A stretch of 64,000 nucleotides of DNA from Przewalskia tangutica (GCA_029844215.1 CM056740.1:29617873-29681872); one strand, 5' to 3'. Positions 9,553 to 21,510 are shown, counted from the first letter of the stretch. Notes: generated by a model from the sequence alone, not told the origin. A program made the numbers and translations.

Positions 9553-11819
9553 TGTTACACCCGTAAGTCCGTGACATGTATAAGAGAATGTACGTAAGGA
9601 AACAAGACTTGGAAATTAGTACGAAAGGAAGAATTGTTTTTCCGACGGAAAATCTTCCGAAGGTCGGAAAGGAAAAATGTTCGTTATTGAGAATTGGATT
9701 CTCAAAATGCATTATTTGAAGAGTATGGAACTTATAAATATTATGGAAATTTATTTTTACGGAGTTGGTCGCTGGGCCCACCCGAGGAAATTTTACATTT
9801 TTGGGCCCACGAGGTTACTAATTTTATGGACGAATGAGAGGCGACACGCGCACCCCATAAGTGGTCTTGGTCGAATTAGAGGAGGGGTAATATGGTCATT
9901 GAACATCTTGGAAGATAAGTCTTCAAAGATTGACATAATTGACTAGTCAACTTGCCACATAAGCTTGATCCATGTGATTTTAATCCTAGCCTCACATTTG
10001 TTTAAGTCTAAGCCCTCCAATATGTGTTATATACTAACTAGTAGCAAGACTAGCTCATTTTAACACTTAGAGAAATTAGAAGACCTTGTGTTCTTCAAGA
10101 AAGCTCTCGGCTTAGTGTAATTTCCCACACAAAAATTTTATAGTTTTGATCCATTAGCCACAAGACTTTAACCCAATGTCCCTAGGGTATTGTAAGGATA
10201 TCTCAATAGAAAGATTTCGAAAAACGTATTTTTACGTTAGTCGCAAGCGGAAACTAAGGAGTTCTTCAACTTTGAAGTTGGAACTTGAAGATGGGTTCTT
10301 CATAGCCTCTACGAGTGCTTGGAGCGGATTGGAACCTAAGGAAAGGAGCTAAGAATTGCTAAGGCGCGACTTTGGAATCTTGGAAATTTTAAGGGCTTTA
10401 AAGGTATATTCTTGTCGTTGTAGCAATTAAGGTTTACTTATCATCAGAGCTATGGTTTTAGCAAGCATGAGTTATATAGTATGAAGTTTGATATGTTTAT
10501 CGCTATTGAACCCTAATCCAAATCTAGCATGTTTAACTTTAAGATTTCAATTCTAGTCGATTATTAGTCTAAGCGTCGCATGTTGTATAAAGAAGGAAAT
10601 TATAGTTGTTGAAGTTTTTTAGACTATATAACATGTTAGACCTTAGAACTTGGAATTGTAAGAAGGATTGAAAAAGACTTAGTGTTGTTCTAGAGGTCAC
10701 GAGAATGGCTTTTGGCATATTCACTATTTCGTATGAATTGTGGGGCGGAATTTTACACGTATTGTAAGGCGTGTAATCCCCTTTGTTTGGTTGTTGTTTG
10801 GAGCCTTAAATGTGGCTTGTTGGTTATTGTATTCGCCTTGAAAAGGTGGCAAAGTAAGTAGAAACAAAGGAGGTCTTTGCCCGATTTTCCGTAGAATTGC
10901 AGATCAGATACTTAGTATTATTCTACGTAGAGACTAGAAGTTGATAGTCTTGTTGTGACCATTATAGGTTGACACTTCTACGCACGCGATTCGGCTTAGC
11001 TTGTGGATATTAGCCGAAAAGGTATGTGAACTATCTCCTCTTCTAGCATGATTCCTTAGAATAAAGAAAGTAAGTTCTACTCCTTGAATGATCCATTCCT
11101 TGCTTGTATTTGGATTGCCTAAAATAGAATTTGTTCTATGTACTTCCTTGAGTGTACTTTGATGTTTAAATTGTAAGTAGTATAATCCATTTCCTTAGGG
11201 AAGTTTGGATTCTTAAAAGTGAAGGTATTTTTCTTAAAGTACATAGAGACTTGAAAAGGAAGTGGTTTCCAAATCTTTTGGCTAGTGCCTTAGTTCTAAA
11301 ACCTAAAGGTCATTATAATGACTTTAGGGGAGTCAAAGGAGTGATTTACTTATTTGATTTAAAAGAGGAGAAATGACATGATTTAAGAGAAGTAACTTGC
11401 GTTAAGGGTGAAGTTACTTGAGGTTTAAAAAGTAGAAGAAAACTTGTTTTCTAACTATTACGAGACTTGAAGTATTTTGAAAGTTAAGAACTTGATTTGT
11501 AAGTATGTGATACTTGGTTTTAATAGTATAAGTCTCTTGGTTATTGAAGGAATGGATACGTCTAAAACCATAAAGGGTTATAACGGCTTTATGGGAAGTT
11601 GGTTATAACGGCTTTATGGAAGGTATAGAAAGTTGTCTATTTTGATTAAATCAGCATAAGTTGCCTAGATTGTGAAAATTTGGAGTTACTTGATTTCAAG
11701 CTTTGAAATGAGTTTTCTAAAAGTGTAGTAACTTACTTTGAAAAATAGACACGCCTTGATACTACGGGTGTTAGTATCTGGGGGCTTTACATAGAAAGGA
11801 GTCTTTTATAAATAACGTC

Positions 11820-12365
11820 ACGTAGTACTTTGGCTTGTTAAAAGAGAATTATTCTATGTATAACTTGATTAGTACTTTGGCTTGATAAATTGAGGATTTG
11901 TCTAAGTGTGCCTTGATAAGTACTTTGGCTTGTTAAAGAGAATTATTCTAAGTGTGCCTTGATAAGTACTTTGGCTTGTTAAAAGAGAATTATTCTAAGT
12001 GTGCCTTGATTAGTACTTTGGCTTGTTAAAAGAGAATTATTCTATGTATAACTTGATTAGTACTTTGGCTTGATAAATTGAGGATTTTCTAAGTGTGCCT
12101 TGATAAGTACTTTGGCTTGTTAAAGAGAATTATTCTAAGTGTGCCTTGATAAGTACTTTGGCTTGTTAAAAGAGAATTATTCTATGTATGCCTTGATTAG
12201 TACTTTGGCTTGATAAATTGAGGATTTGTCTAAGTGTGCCTTGATAAGTACTTTGGCTTGTTAAAAGAGAATTATTCTATGTATGCCTTGATTAGTACTT
12301 TGGCTTGATAAATTGAGAATTTGTCTAAGTATGCCGTGATAAGTACTTGGGCTTGTTAATCGAGA
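11820..12365 (+). repeat. Minisatellite 1 in LTR 2 of A
   Basis: Same roughly 47-bp AGTACTTTGGCTTG units and same variant order as at 6530-7075. Confidence 0.85.
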
Positions 12366-12473
12366 ATTGCCTATGTGTCGGAAATAGCCGGTTGCGTGCT
12401 ATTGGTATATCGATCGTTCGGTCATTCCGGGTTTGTGGCATAAGCATAAGTCCGTGGATATGCTACCCACGAT

Positions 12474-12730
12474 GCGAGGACTACCTCATGCGAGTCCGTA
12501 GGCCTGATCCGGGTGAAATACTCCCCTGCGGGCGGGTCCCGCCTCTGCGAGGAAGACCTCATGCGAGACCGTCGGGGCTTATGCGGGTGAAATAGTCCTA
12601 TGCGAGGAATACCTCATGCGTGTCCGAAAGGGCTTATGCGGGTGAAATAGTCCCATGCGGGCGGGTCCAGCCTATGCGAGGAATACCTCACGCGGGTCCA
12701 CGCGACCTATGCGGGTGAAATAGTCCCAGG
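12474..12730 (+). repeat. Minisatellite 2 in LTR 2 of A
   Basis: GCGAGGAATACCTCATGCG-type GC-rich units, as at 7192-7437 but with fewer losses. Confidence 0.8.
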
Positions 12731-13626
12731 AATAGGATTGCTAAATGATACTGCGGGCGGATGGTCCTGCTTGATCATGAGCTTCCTAGTTTATATTGTA
12801 AGGATACTACTGTTTACTCTCATTGTTAGTAAGGCACAATGTGTTGTATTTTGATTATCATATATGTCCCCGGATTTGTTTGTGTTACCCTATGGTCATG
12901 CTTTTACGAGGTGGGATTCCGGGGCATGGGACCACGAGTTATTGAGGACACAGGTGGGACTTGGTGTTCATGTATCCTTATTGGTGTTATTACATCATGG
13001 ACTGCCGGCAGTGAGGAAGGATTCCACGGGCATGATTGATATTATGGGCGTGAGACCCATGGTTATATTGAGTAATGACTTTGAGGGCTTGCGTCCCTGA
13101 CTTGATATGACTGCTTATGTGTTATGTACTGTAGGTTGGATATCATACATGTCTCCTGTGTTATTTAGACTGCTATGATTTTATTACGAGATTTCATTCA
13201 CATACTTGGTACATTCTTCGTCTTGACCTCCTTGGGCTGCGTTAAATCTGCCGCAGTTTAGGTACGCATTCGGTGATCGGCAGTGTAGGATCTGCTCAGG
13301 GTTTTGGATAAGCTACTTCTATTCCGAGTTTATCTTTGGTATATGTCCTTGATGTGCTTTGTATAGTTTTGGATGCACGGGGCATTGTCGTCATAGTTCG
13401 ATTTAACTCCTGCAAGTCCGTATTCATATGTGGATTGGACTGCGTATGCGGTGTAGTGTCTTTTGTTTATGTATATATGGCAGCCTTGTCGGCTTTGCCA
13501 CTTGCGCACGCTTGTTTTAAAAAAAAAGAGGTGTTATTTCATTCCATGACTTACTTGTATTGTTAAGGTAGAAGGGTGTCCAGGTAGGGCACCAGTCACG
13601 GGCCCGGGGTTCGGGGCGTGACAGAG

Positions 13627-13638
13627 TGGTATCCGAGC
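13627..13638 (+). promoter_or_regulatory. Primer-binding site, internal 2 of A
   Basis: TGGTATCCGAGC, 11 of 12 bases of the initiator-Met-type site TGGTATCAGAGC. Confidence 0.85.
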
Positions 13639-13682
13639 AGTCAGTCCTCGGAATGTCTACAGACCGTGTCTAGTAGAGTCTT

Positions 13683-13716
13683 GATTATCGGTGTGTTGCG
13701 CGCCACCCCCATAAAC
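13683..13716 (+). other. Leader hairpin with GCGCGC loop, internal 2 of A
   Basis: GATTATCGGTGTG, loop TTGCGCGC, then CACCCCCATAAAC. About 10 of 13 arm positions can pair. The loop holds the self-complementary hexamer GCGCGC. Confidence 0.55.
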
Positions 13717-14840
13717 AGGAGGCTACATGACATTTAGGAGTTGGTTTATATTCTTCTCACTCTGAGATCGTGCCCTAGAGCTGTGTTAGTAAGAAAATTC
13801 CTCTCGACGTATTGTTGTGTTCTGAGTATGCCTCGAGGAGGCAACCGCCCGAGAAGGGCAAAGGAGTAGCGAGAGCTACTAGTCGGACTCGAGAGTTGAT
13901 AGGGCTTATGCCCGAGTGGTACCGGATGTTGTTCGCGATCGGCGAGTTCCTGCGCGAGTTTTGAGGCCCCAAGCACTGAGCCTCCGGTTTCGGTTAGGAG
14001 AAGACTATAGGGTCATGAGGAAAGTCGTTGTGTTATTGACCAAGATAAGCGGTGCTAGCGGTTGTAAGTGATAGTACCCAGTAGGGATACTTTGATTAGT
14101 AAGTGAGAAGTAAGAATGTTGACAAGAATGATAGGTGAACCGAGACTATAGTTGTATAAAGTTCACAAGTTGTAATTGCCCAGTGATGTAAGATCAATAG
14201 GGAAGATTATGCAGTAGAAATACTTTGGCTTATGTGACGAACCTCTAGTGAATAGGGGATAGGGTAAGAAGTACCTTGAGATAAGAGAGATTTATTCGCA
14301 CTAAGAACGAGAAGTTAAGTGTGACGATGAGTCGGGTTATAGACTCATTTCGGTCAACCGATAGTATGGAATCGGGTGATGTCGATTAGAAATAGTCCGT
14401 TAAGTGATAGGGTCCTGGGGATGCCAGGCCCAAGTTTAGTTAATCGTTGTACGAGTTTGTGGACGCGTTCCACCGGAACTAGGTCGTAAGGACCGAGAAG
14501 AGCCTTAGCGGAAATTCAAGTAGCTTAATGGCCAGGTTTGATTAGTAACTCCAGTGGAGAAGCGAAGCGATATTGAGATTTTGTACGTGTACTAGATAAT
14601 TTTGAAAGTACGAGAAAGTATGACTAGTAAGGAAAGAAAGGAACCTCTAAGGATCCCGTGTTTTGGGAAGACTGTAACCTTCGAGTTTTGTGAGAATGAG
14701 GTCGCGGACGGAAGGTCCATTGTTATGTTTACGTATGTTGTGGTGGCCATGTGTGGCATCGTTGGTCTTGTGCAGTTTTGATCGATAGGCATAGTATAGA
14801 TATTGTGCCGGAGTGTGTATAGCTTGGCAACCGACTAAGA

Positions 14841-14875
14841 ACATTCGGGGACGAATGTTTCTAAGGGGGGAAGAA
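14841..14875 (+). promoter_or_regulatory. Polypurine tract with adjacent hairpin, internal 2 of A
   Basis: ACATTCG-GGGA-CGAATGT hairpin, then the purine run AAGGGGGGAAGAA ending at the LTR start TGTTACACCCCG. Confidence 0.75.
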
Positions 14876-17149
14876 TGTTACACCCCGTAAGTCCAGGACA
14901 TGTATAAGAGAATGTACGTAAGGAAACAAGACTTGGAAATTAGTACGAAAGGAAGAATTGTTTTTCCGACGGAAAATCTTCCGAAGGTCGGAAAGGAAAA
15001 ATGTTCGTTATTGAGAATTGGATTCTCAAAATGCATTATTTGAAGAGTATGGAACTTATAAATATTATGGAAATTTATTTTTACGGATTTGGTCATGTGG
15101 GGCCCACAGAAATTTTACATTTTTGTGGGGCCCACGAGGTTCTGAATTTTATGGACGAATGAGAGGCGACACGTGGCACCCCATAAGTGGTCTTGGTCGA
15201 ATTAGAGGAGGGTAATATGGTCATTGAACATCTTGGAAGATAAGTCTTCAAAGATTGACATAATTGACTAGTCAACTTGCCACATAAGCTTGATCCATGT
15301 GATTTTAATCCTAGCCTCACATTTGTTTAAGTCTAAGCCCTCCAATATGTGTTATATACTAACTAGTAGCAAGACTAGCTCATTTTAACACTTAGAGAAA
15401 TTAGAAGACCTTGTGTTCTTCAAGAAAGCTCTCGGCTTAGTGTAATTTCCCACACAAAAATTTATTAGTTTTGATCCATTAGCCACAAGACTTTAACCCA
15501 ATGTCCCTAGGGGTATTGTAAGGATATCTCAATAGAAAGATTTCGGAAAAAACGTATTTTTACGTTAGTCGCAAGGCGGAAACTAAGGGAGTTCTTCAAC
15601 TTTGAAGTTGGAACTTGAAGATGGGTTCTTCATAGGCCTCTAAGGAGTGCTTGGAGCGGATTGGAACCTAAGGAAAGGAGCTAAGAATTGCTAAGGCGCG
15701 ACTTTGGAATCTTGGAAATTTTAAGGGCTTTAAAGGTATATTCTTGTCGTTGTAGCAATTAAGGTTTACTTATCATTGTAGCTATGGTTTTAGCAAGCAT
15801 GAGTTATATAGTATGAAGTTTGATATGTTTATTGGCTATTGGAACCCTAATCCGAAATCTAGCATGTTTAACTTTAAGATTTCAATTCTAGTCGATTATT
15901 AGTCTAAGCGTCGCATGTTGTATAAAGAAGGAAATTATAGTTGTTGAAGTTTTTTAGACTATATAACATGTTAGACCTTAGAACTTGGAATTGTAAGAAG
16001 GATTGAAAAAGACTTAGTGTTGTTCTAGAGGTTGGCCGAGAATGGCTTTTGGCATATTCACTATTTCGTATGAATTGTGGGGCGGAATTTTACACGTATT
16101 GTAAGGCGTGTAATCCCCTTTGTTTGGTTGTTGTTTGGAGCCTTAAATGTGGCTTGTTGGTTATTGTATTCGGCCTTGAAAAAGGTGGCAAAGTAAGTAG
16201 AAACAAAGGAGGTGCTGCCCGATTTTCCGTAGAATTAGAGACCGTATACTTAGTATTATTCTACGTAGAGACTAGAAGTTGATAGTCTTGTTGTGACCAT
16301 TATAGGTTGACATTTCTACGCACGCGTATTCGGCTTAGCTTGTGGATATTAGCCGAAAGGTATGTGAACTATCTCCTCTTCTAGCATGATTCCTTAGAAT
16401 AAAGAAAGTAAGTTCTACTCGAATGATCCATTCCTTGCTTGTATTTGGATTGCCTAAAATAGAATTTGTTCTATGTACTTCCTTGAGTGTACTTTGATGT
16501 TTAAATTGTAAGTAGTATAATCCATTTCCTTAGGAAGTTTGGATTCTTAAAAGTGAAGGTATTTTTCTTAAAGTACATAGAGACTTGAAAGGAAGTGGTT
16601 TCCAAATCTTTTGGCTAGTGCCTTAGTTCTAAAACCTAAAGGTCATTATAATGACTTTAGGAGTCAAAGGAGTGATTTACTTATTTGATTTAAAGAGGAG
16701 AAATGACATGATTTAAGAGAAGTAACTTGCGTTAAGGGTGAAGTTACTTGAGGTTTAAAAAGTAGAAGAAAACTTGTTTTCTAACTATTAAGAGACTTGA
16801 AGTATTTTGAAAGTTAAGAACTTGATTTGTAAGTATGTGATACTTGGTTTTAATAGTATAAGTCTCTTGGTTATTGAAGGAATGGATACGTCTAAAACCA
16901 TAAAGGGTTATAACGGCTTTATGGGAAGTTGGTTATAACGGCTTTATGGAAGGTATAGAAAGTTGTCTATTTTGATTAAATCGGCATAAGTTGCCTAGAT
17001 TGTGAAAATTTGGAGTTACTTGATTTCAAGCTTTGAAATGAGTTTTCTAAAAGTGTAGTAACTTACTTTGAAAAATAGACACGCCTTGATACTACGGTGT
17101 TAGTATCTTGGGGCTTTACATAGAAAGGAGTCTTTTATAAAGGAATGTC

Positions 17150-17700
17150 GTGCGTAGTACTTTGGCTTGTTAAAGAGAATTATTCTATGTATAACTTGAT
17201 TAGTACTTTGGCTTGATAAATTGAGGATTTGTCTAAGTGTGCCTTGATAAGTACTTTGGCTTGTTAAAAGAGAATTATTCTAAGTGTGCCTTGATAAGTA
17301 CTTTGGCTTGTTAAAAGAGAATTATTCTAAGTGTGCCTTGATAAGTACTTTGGCTTGTTAAAAGAGAATTATTCTATGTATAACTTGATTAGTACTTTGG
17401 CTTGATAAATTGAGGATTTGTCTAAGTGTGCCTTGATAAGTACTTTGGCTTGTTAAAAGAGAATTATTCTAAGTGTGCCTTGATAAGTACTTTGGCTTGT
17501 TAAAAGAGAATTATTCTATGTATCCCTTGATTAGTACTTTGGCTTGATAAATTTAGGATTTGTCTAAGTGTGCCTTGATAAGTACTTTGGCTTGTTAAAA
17601 GAGAATTATTCTATGTATGCCTTGATTAGTACTTTGGCTTGATAAATTGAGAATTTGTCTAAGTATGCCGTGATAAGTACTTGGGCTTGTTAATTGAGAA
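17150..17700 (+). repeat. Minisatellite 1 in LTR 3 of A
   Basis: Same units as at 6530-7075 and 11820-12365, with matching variant order. Confidence 0.85.
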
Positions 17701-17813
17701 TTGCCTATGTGTGCTGGAAATAGCCGGTTGTGTGCTATTGGTATATTAGTCGTTCGGGGTCATTCCCCGGGTTTGTGGCATTTGCATAATTTCATGGATT
17801 TGCTACCCACGAT

Positions 17814-18068
17814 GCGAGGAATACCTCATGCGAGTCCGTAGGGCTTATGCGGGTGAAATAGTCCCATGCGGGCGGGTCCAGCCTATGCGAGGAATACCTC
17901 ATGCGAGTCCGTAAGGGCTTATGCGGGTGAAATATTCCTATGCGAGGAATACCTCATGCGGGTCCGAAAGGGCTTATGCGGGTGAAATAGTCCCATGCGG
18001 GCGGGTCCAGCCTATGCGAGGAATACCTCACGCGGGTCCACGCGACCTATGCAGGTGAAATAGTCCCA
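17814..18068 (+). repeat. Minisatellite 2 in LTR 3 of A
   Basis: Regular GC-rich units with GCGAGGAATACCTCATGCG and GGGCTTATGCGGGTGAAAT. Confidence 0.8.
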
Positions 18069-18957
18069 GGAATAGGATTGCTAAATGATACTGCGGGCGG
18101 ATGGTCCTGCTTGATCATGAGCTTCCTAGTTTATATTGTAAGGATACTACTGTTTACTCTCATTGTTAGTAAGGCACAATGTGTTGTATTTTGATTATCA
18201 TATATGTCCCGGATTTGTTTGTGTTACCCTATGGTCATGCTTTTCGAGGTGGGATTAGGGCATGGGACCACGAGGTATTGAGGACACGGTGGGACTTGGT
18301 GTTCATGTATCCTTATTGGTGTTATTACATCATGGATCGCCGTGATGAGGAAGGATTCCACGGGCATGATTGATATTATGGGCGTGAGACCCGTGGTTAT
18401 ATTGAGTAATGACTTTGAGGGCTGCGTCACGACTTGATATATTTGCTTATGTGTTATGTCTTGTAGGTTGGATATCATACATGTCTCTGTGTTATTTAGA
18501 CCGCTATGATTTTATTACGTACTTCATCGCTCACATACTTGGTACATTCTTCATCTTGACCTCGCCCGGAAGTGCGTTAAATCTGCGAGTTTAGGTACGC
18601 AATTCGGTGATCGGTAGGTGTAGGATCTGCTCGGGGTTTTGGATAAGCTCTTACATTCCGAGTTTATCTTTGGTATATGTCCTTGATGCAGGCTTTGTAT
18701 AGTTTTGGGTGCAGCGGGGCCTTGTCCGTCGTAGTTCGATTTAACTCTGAAGTGCGTATTCATATGTGGGATTGGACTCGTATGCGGTGTAGTGTCTTTT
18801 GTTTATGTATATATGGCGGCGCCTTGTCGGCTTTGCCCTTGCACGTCGTTTGTTTTAAAAAAAAATGAGGTGTTATTTGATTCCATGACTTACTTGTATT
18901 GTTAAGGTAGAAGGGTGCCCGGGTAGGGCACTATCCACGCCCGGGTTGAGTGTGACA

Positions 18958-18962
18958 CTCTC
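18958..18962. repeat. Target site duplication CTCTC (right), composite A
   Basis: Matches 4242-4246. After it the element B LTR resumes (GACGAGGGAGGG). Confidence 0.85.
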
Positions 18963-19502
18963 GACGAGGGAGGGCTCTCGGCGAGGGCCTCACTAAGGGG
19001 AGGACTCTCGGCCAAGGGCCTTCACGAAATGGGGAGGTTTCAAGACTTGAGGCGAGGAGTGGATGAAGAACTCTTCAAGTTAGGGGGGTATTTATAGGTC
19101 AAGCAATGGCCAACCAATGGCCAAGATCATGCCAAGTGCAAGGCAAGTGTAGGGTCAAGATTCATCCATGTGTACCTTATCCATCTACCACACAAATATC
19201 TACAAAATATCCTACCAACCCTTGACTCCAAATCGTCCCATGTGCCGCCCCACACTCCACCAACTTGAGGGTGACAAGTGTCGCCCTCTCGTTGGTCCAA
19301 AATGTTTCGTCTCTCTGAAAAATCCGCAAAAATTAAAAATGACATAGCCGGAATTTTCCCTTCGCAAGTTATGTAAAACGTTTCGTCGAAAAACGATTCT
19401 AATCGGGTGTTGTGCACAAAAGTTTTCGGCCAAGCCTACTTTAAAGTTCAACTTTTCTACGTACGTCCTCACGTACATACTCTAGAAATACGGGGTATAA
19501 CA
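18963..19502 (-). mobile_element. 5' LTR of element B, right part (sense 5' part, U3)
   Basis: Resumes after composite A and ends AAATACGGGGTATAACA, the sense 5' terminus. It holds the TATA box at 19089-19096. It then abuts gag of element D at 19503, so B was inserted in D gag; the 5 bases after the junction (GGTTC) should be repeated at the other end of B, outside the window. Confidence 0.8.
19089..19096 (-). promoter_or_regulatory. LTR promoter TATA box, element B
   Basis: TATTTATA on the plus strand, TATAAATACCCCCC in sense. The same box stands at 22035-22042, 36953-36960, 45440-45447 and 47555-47562 (plus) and at 26146-26153, 33401-33408, 50868-50875, 56667-56674 and 62445-62452 (minus), each followed in sense by a stretch rich in CTTCATCC that may mark the R region. 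Confidence 0.6.
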
Positions 19503-20311
19503 GGTTCGCATCGGCTGCGTGATACTGCAGTCGACTGGTTTGATTTGTGGGAGTTGTCCCGGGGGGAGCATGCGCCTCCAGCTATTTGGGACGAGTTCTC
19601 GGATGCATTTCTCAGCCACTTCTTGCCTCCGCAGATGAGGAGGGCACGGGCCGATATATTTCTGATGCTGAGACAGAGAGGGCGTACGGTTCGGGAGTAC
19701 AACATGAAGTTCGACTCATTGGCTCGGTATGTCCCCGCGTTGGTAGCTGATATGGAGGACAGAGTACACCGCTACGTCACCGGGCTCGATGACTATTTGG
19801 CAGAGGCTTGTTCGGGTGTAGCCCTTCAGTCGGGCATGGACATTTCCCGCATGTAGGCTTATGCACTTGGATGTGAGGAGCGGAGGGGCCGACGGAATGA
19901 CCGAGATCAGCAGAAGAGGGCCAGAACAGCAGTGTCCTTTGGTAACTTTCGAGGCGAACCGCCTGTGGCGAGTTAGTTATGCACCTCGCCCGATGCAGTG
20001 GTCCTCCGCGATCTTGAGGCGTTCGGTATTCGGGAGCTGGTCGGGGCTCGAGGCTTCGGTTTCTGAGATATACATGGGTTCTAGCCCGGCGAGATTCATG
20101 TCCCCTCACTTGCACGATGTGGCGGCGTCATCCCGAGAATGTCGTCTTTCTGCGGTGCTTGTTTCACTGCGGCCGTCGAGCCATGTGACGAAGGCCATCG
20201 CATAGGAGAATGCAGCAAAATGACGCGACCTCTAAGGTCGATGGCGGAGTTCATCACCTTACATAGCTATGCGCAGGTGGGATTATGATTAGAGCGACGA
20301 AGGGAAAATGA
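19503..20311 (+). pseudogene. gag of element D (partial, 5' end cut by element B)
   Basis: Frame from 19503 reads HRLRDTAVDWFDLWELSRGE, followed by a long intact retrotransposon-gag core (RQRGRTVREYNMKFDSLARY), to a stop after GMDISRM at about 19856. The frame then shifts; the zinc-knuckle region (20135-20200, GECRLSA then a Cys/His-rich stretch) is scrambled over two frames. The end at 20311 (AAGGGAAAATGA, GK stop) matches B gag. The gag N-terminus lies left of the window, separated by B and its guests. This is the best preserved capsid core in the window. Confidence 0.85.
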
Positions 20312-21131
20312 AGCAGATGATACAGGTATATTCTTACCCCTCTAGAGACTAGTATGCGTTGATGATATGATGAAGTGCTAAGTATTATGTTCAGATAGCA
20401 TTATGTTGAAGATTGTGTTTAGAAAACATGGTTAGTTAGAAGGGTAAGATTGGGGACAGGGAAATTGTAAGCCTTAGAATTTTATACGTGGAGACCTTAG
20501 AGGCGAGGCCATCTTGAGTAAAAGATTTATTTTTATGTTTGACCCTTATCGGAGTGCATAGTATACGTGAGATATATTTGTGTGATAAGTCCCTGAGTAG
20601 TGTGAAATGTAAGAGGGTAGTTGAGCTAAGAAGACCACTAGGTTTTCGTGACTTGATTAGTGAGATTGTTCCGGATCGGGGGAACAAGAGTTTGGCGCGA
20701 TAGCGGGTCGGGTTGAGGACCGATCGCGGGTCAACCCGCGGCCTGAAATGTGGTGGGGTCAGTTCGAGGTGGTCCCGTCATGTGGTAGGGTCACGAGGGC
20801 GCTAGGCCCAAGTTTAGATGACTGTTGTACGAGTTCGTGGATGCGTTCGACCAATAGTCGGGCCGATGAGGTCAGCCCATCTTGTCTTCGATCGGGGTAT
20901 TTACTCGCGGAGGTTATGCGAGATGTTATATATCGGGGAAGGTTGTAAAGGCTGCACGGAGTTCCTACTTTTACCTTATGACGGCGAGGAGCGATTATGG
21001 CTATTTCTTTTTCTGGAGGTTTTACCAGGCGGGGTTAGGAACTCAGGTGAGTCTCAGTATTGCATTCACCCTCGGGCCAGTGTTTTTGATTTTAGGGGTA
21101 GCAGCGAGGATTACGTGCCTCTTGTTGAGTG
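20312..21131 (+). other. Non-coding middle of element D
   Basis: Lies where protease, RT and RNase H should be, but no motif of these is visible. It contains the conserved block 20771-20852 (GGTCCCGTC to GCGTTCGACC) also found in A, E and K, and a short near-palindrome CGCGGGTCAACCCGCG at 20725-20740. ORFs here are short and not shared with K. Confidence 0.6.
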
Positions 21132-21410
21132 AGTATCATTATAGCTACCATTTCAGTATTCGGATGTCGCCTTATGAAGCCTTGTATGGGCGGAAGTGTA
21201 GGTTGCCGGTAGATTGGTTCGATGTTGTCAAGGTTCAGATAGTTGGTCCAAACTTGATCCAGCAGGGTGTGGATAAGGTGGAGCTTATCCAGAAGAAGTT
21301 ATTGGCAGCTCAGAGTCAACAGAAGTCGTGCGGATAGTCGGCGTCGACACTTGGAGTTCAGGTTGACGGTGGGAGCTTTTGTGATGTTAGAGGTAATTCC
21401 TCGTGGACTT
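21132..21410 (+). pseudogene. Integrase C-terminal fragment, element D
   Basis: A frame reads FSIRMSPYEALYGRKCRLP, then WFDVVKVQIVGPNLIQQ and KVELIQKKLLAAQSQQKS: the end of the catalytic core and the linker of gypsy integrase. After a frameshift near 21320 it continues ADSRRRHLEF and GAFVMLEVIPRG, the start of the C-terminal domain. The HHCC zinc domain and the DDE residues upstream, and any chromodomain downstream, are absent. It shows that D descends from a pol-bearing element by an internal deletion. Confidence 0.85.
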
Positions 21411-21510
21411 AGATGTAAGTATTTGCGCGTGTGTTATTCTGTGGCCATGTGTGGCATTTGCAAACTGGTTAAGCTATGAGGAACTTTATCGTTATCTGTC
21501 TTGAGAAGGA

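Larger units (their letters stand above)
9553..13623 (+). mobile_element. LTR 2 (shared, central) of composite A
   Basis: Starts TGTTACACCCG and ends GGGGCGTGACA, 4071 bp. It serves as 3' LTR for internal 1 and as 5' LTR for internal 2, with a polypurine tract on its left and a PBS on its right. Minisatellites lie at 11820-12365 and 12474-12730, and the LTR hairpin at 10753-10776. Nearly identical to LTRs 1 and 3 in AT-rich parts; differences concentrate in GC-rich parts. Confidence 0.85.
13624..14875 (+). mobile_element. Internal region 2 of composite A
   Basis: Second copy of the 1.25 kb internal. PBS at 13627-13638, leader hairpin at 13683-13716, gag start at 13828, conserved block at 14411-14476, hairpin at 14841-14858, and purine tract AAGGGGGGAAGAA before 14876. 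The gag start reads MPRGGNRPRRAKE and then hits a stop, so even the short peptide of internal 1 is not kept. The lack of pol in both copies shows that the element was already pol-less before it was duplicated. Confidence 0.8.
4247..18957 (+). mobile_element. Composite A: LTR-internal-LTR-internal-LTR, non-autonomous
   Basis: Three near-identical long LTRs (4247-8305, 9553-13623, 14876-18957) in the same orientation, separated by two copies of a 1.25 kb internal region. The whole 14.7 kb is bounded by one 5-bp duplication (CTCTC) inside the LTR of element B, so it occupies a single insertion site. The internals have a PBS, a leader, the first codons of gag and a polypurine tract, but no protease, RT, RNase H or integrase. 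Long LTRs around a gene-less internal fit a LARD-like non-autonomous element. Unequal recombination between LTRs is the simplest origin of the three-LTR form. Confidence 0.85.
14876..18957 (+). mobile_element. LTR 3 of composite A
   Basis: Starts TGTTACACCCCGTA and ends TGTGACA, followed by the duplicated CTCTC. 4082 bp. Minisatellites lie at 17150-17700 and 17814-18068, and the LTR hairpin at 16090-16113. The last 20 bases (GGTTGAGTGTGACA) deviate from the ends of LTRs 1 and 2, possibly through base errors. Confidence 0.85.

Noticed and set aside
19777..20205. 112-codon minus ORF and 114-codon plus ORF after the D gag core
   Set aside because: The minus one is a shadow; the plus one is the gag tail read in a shifted frame and is included in the gag call.
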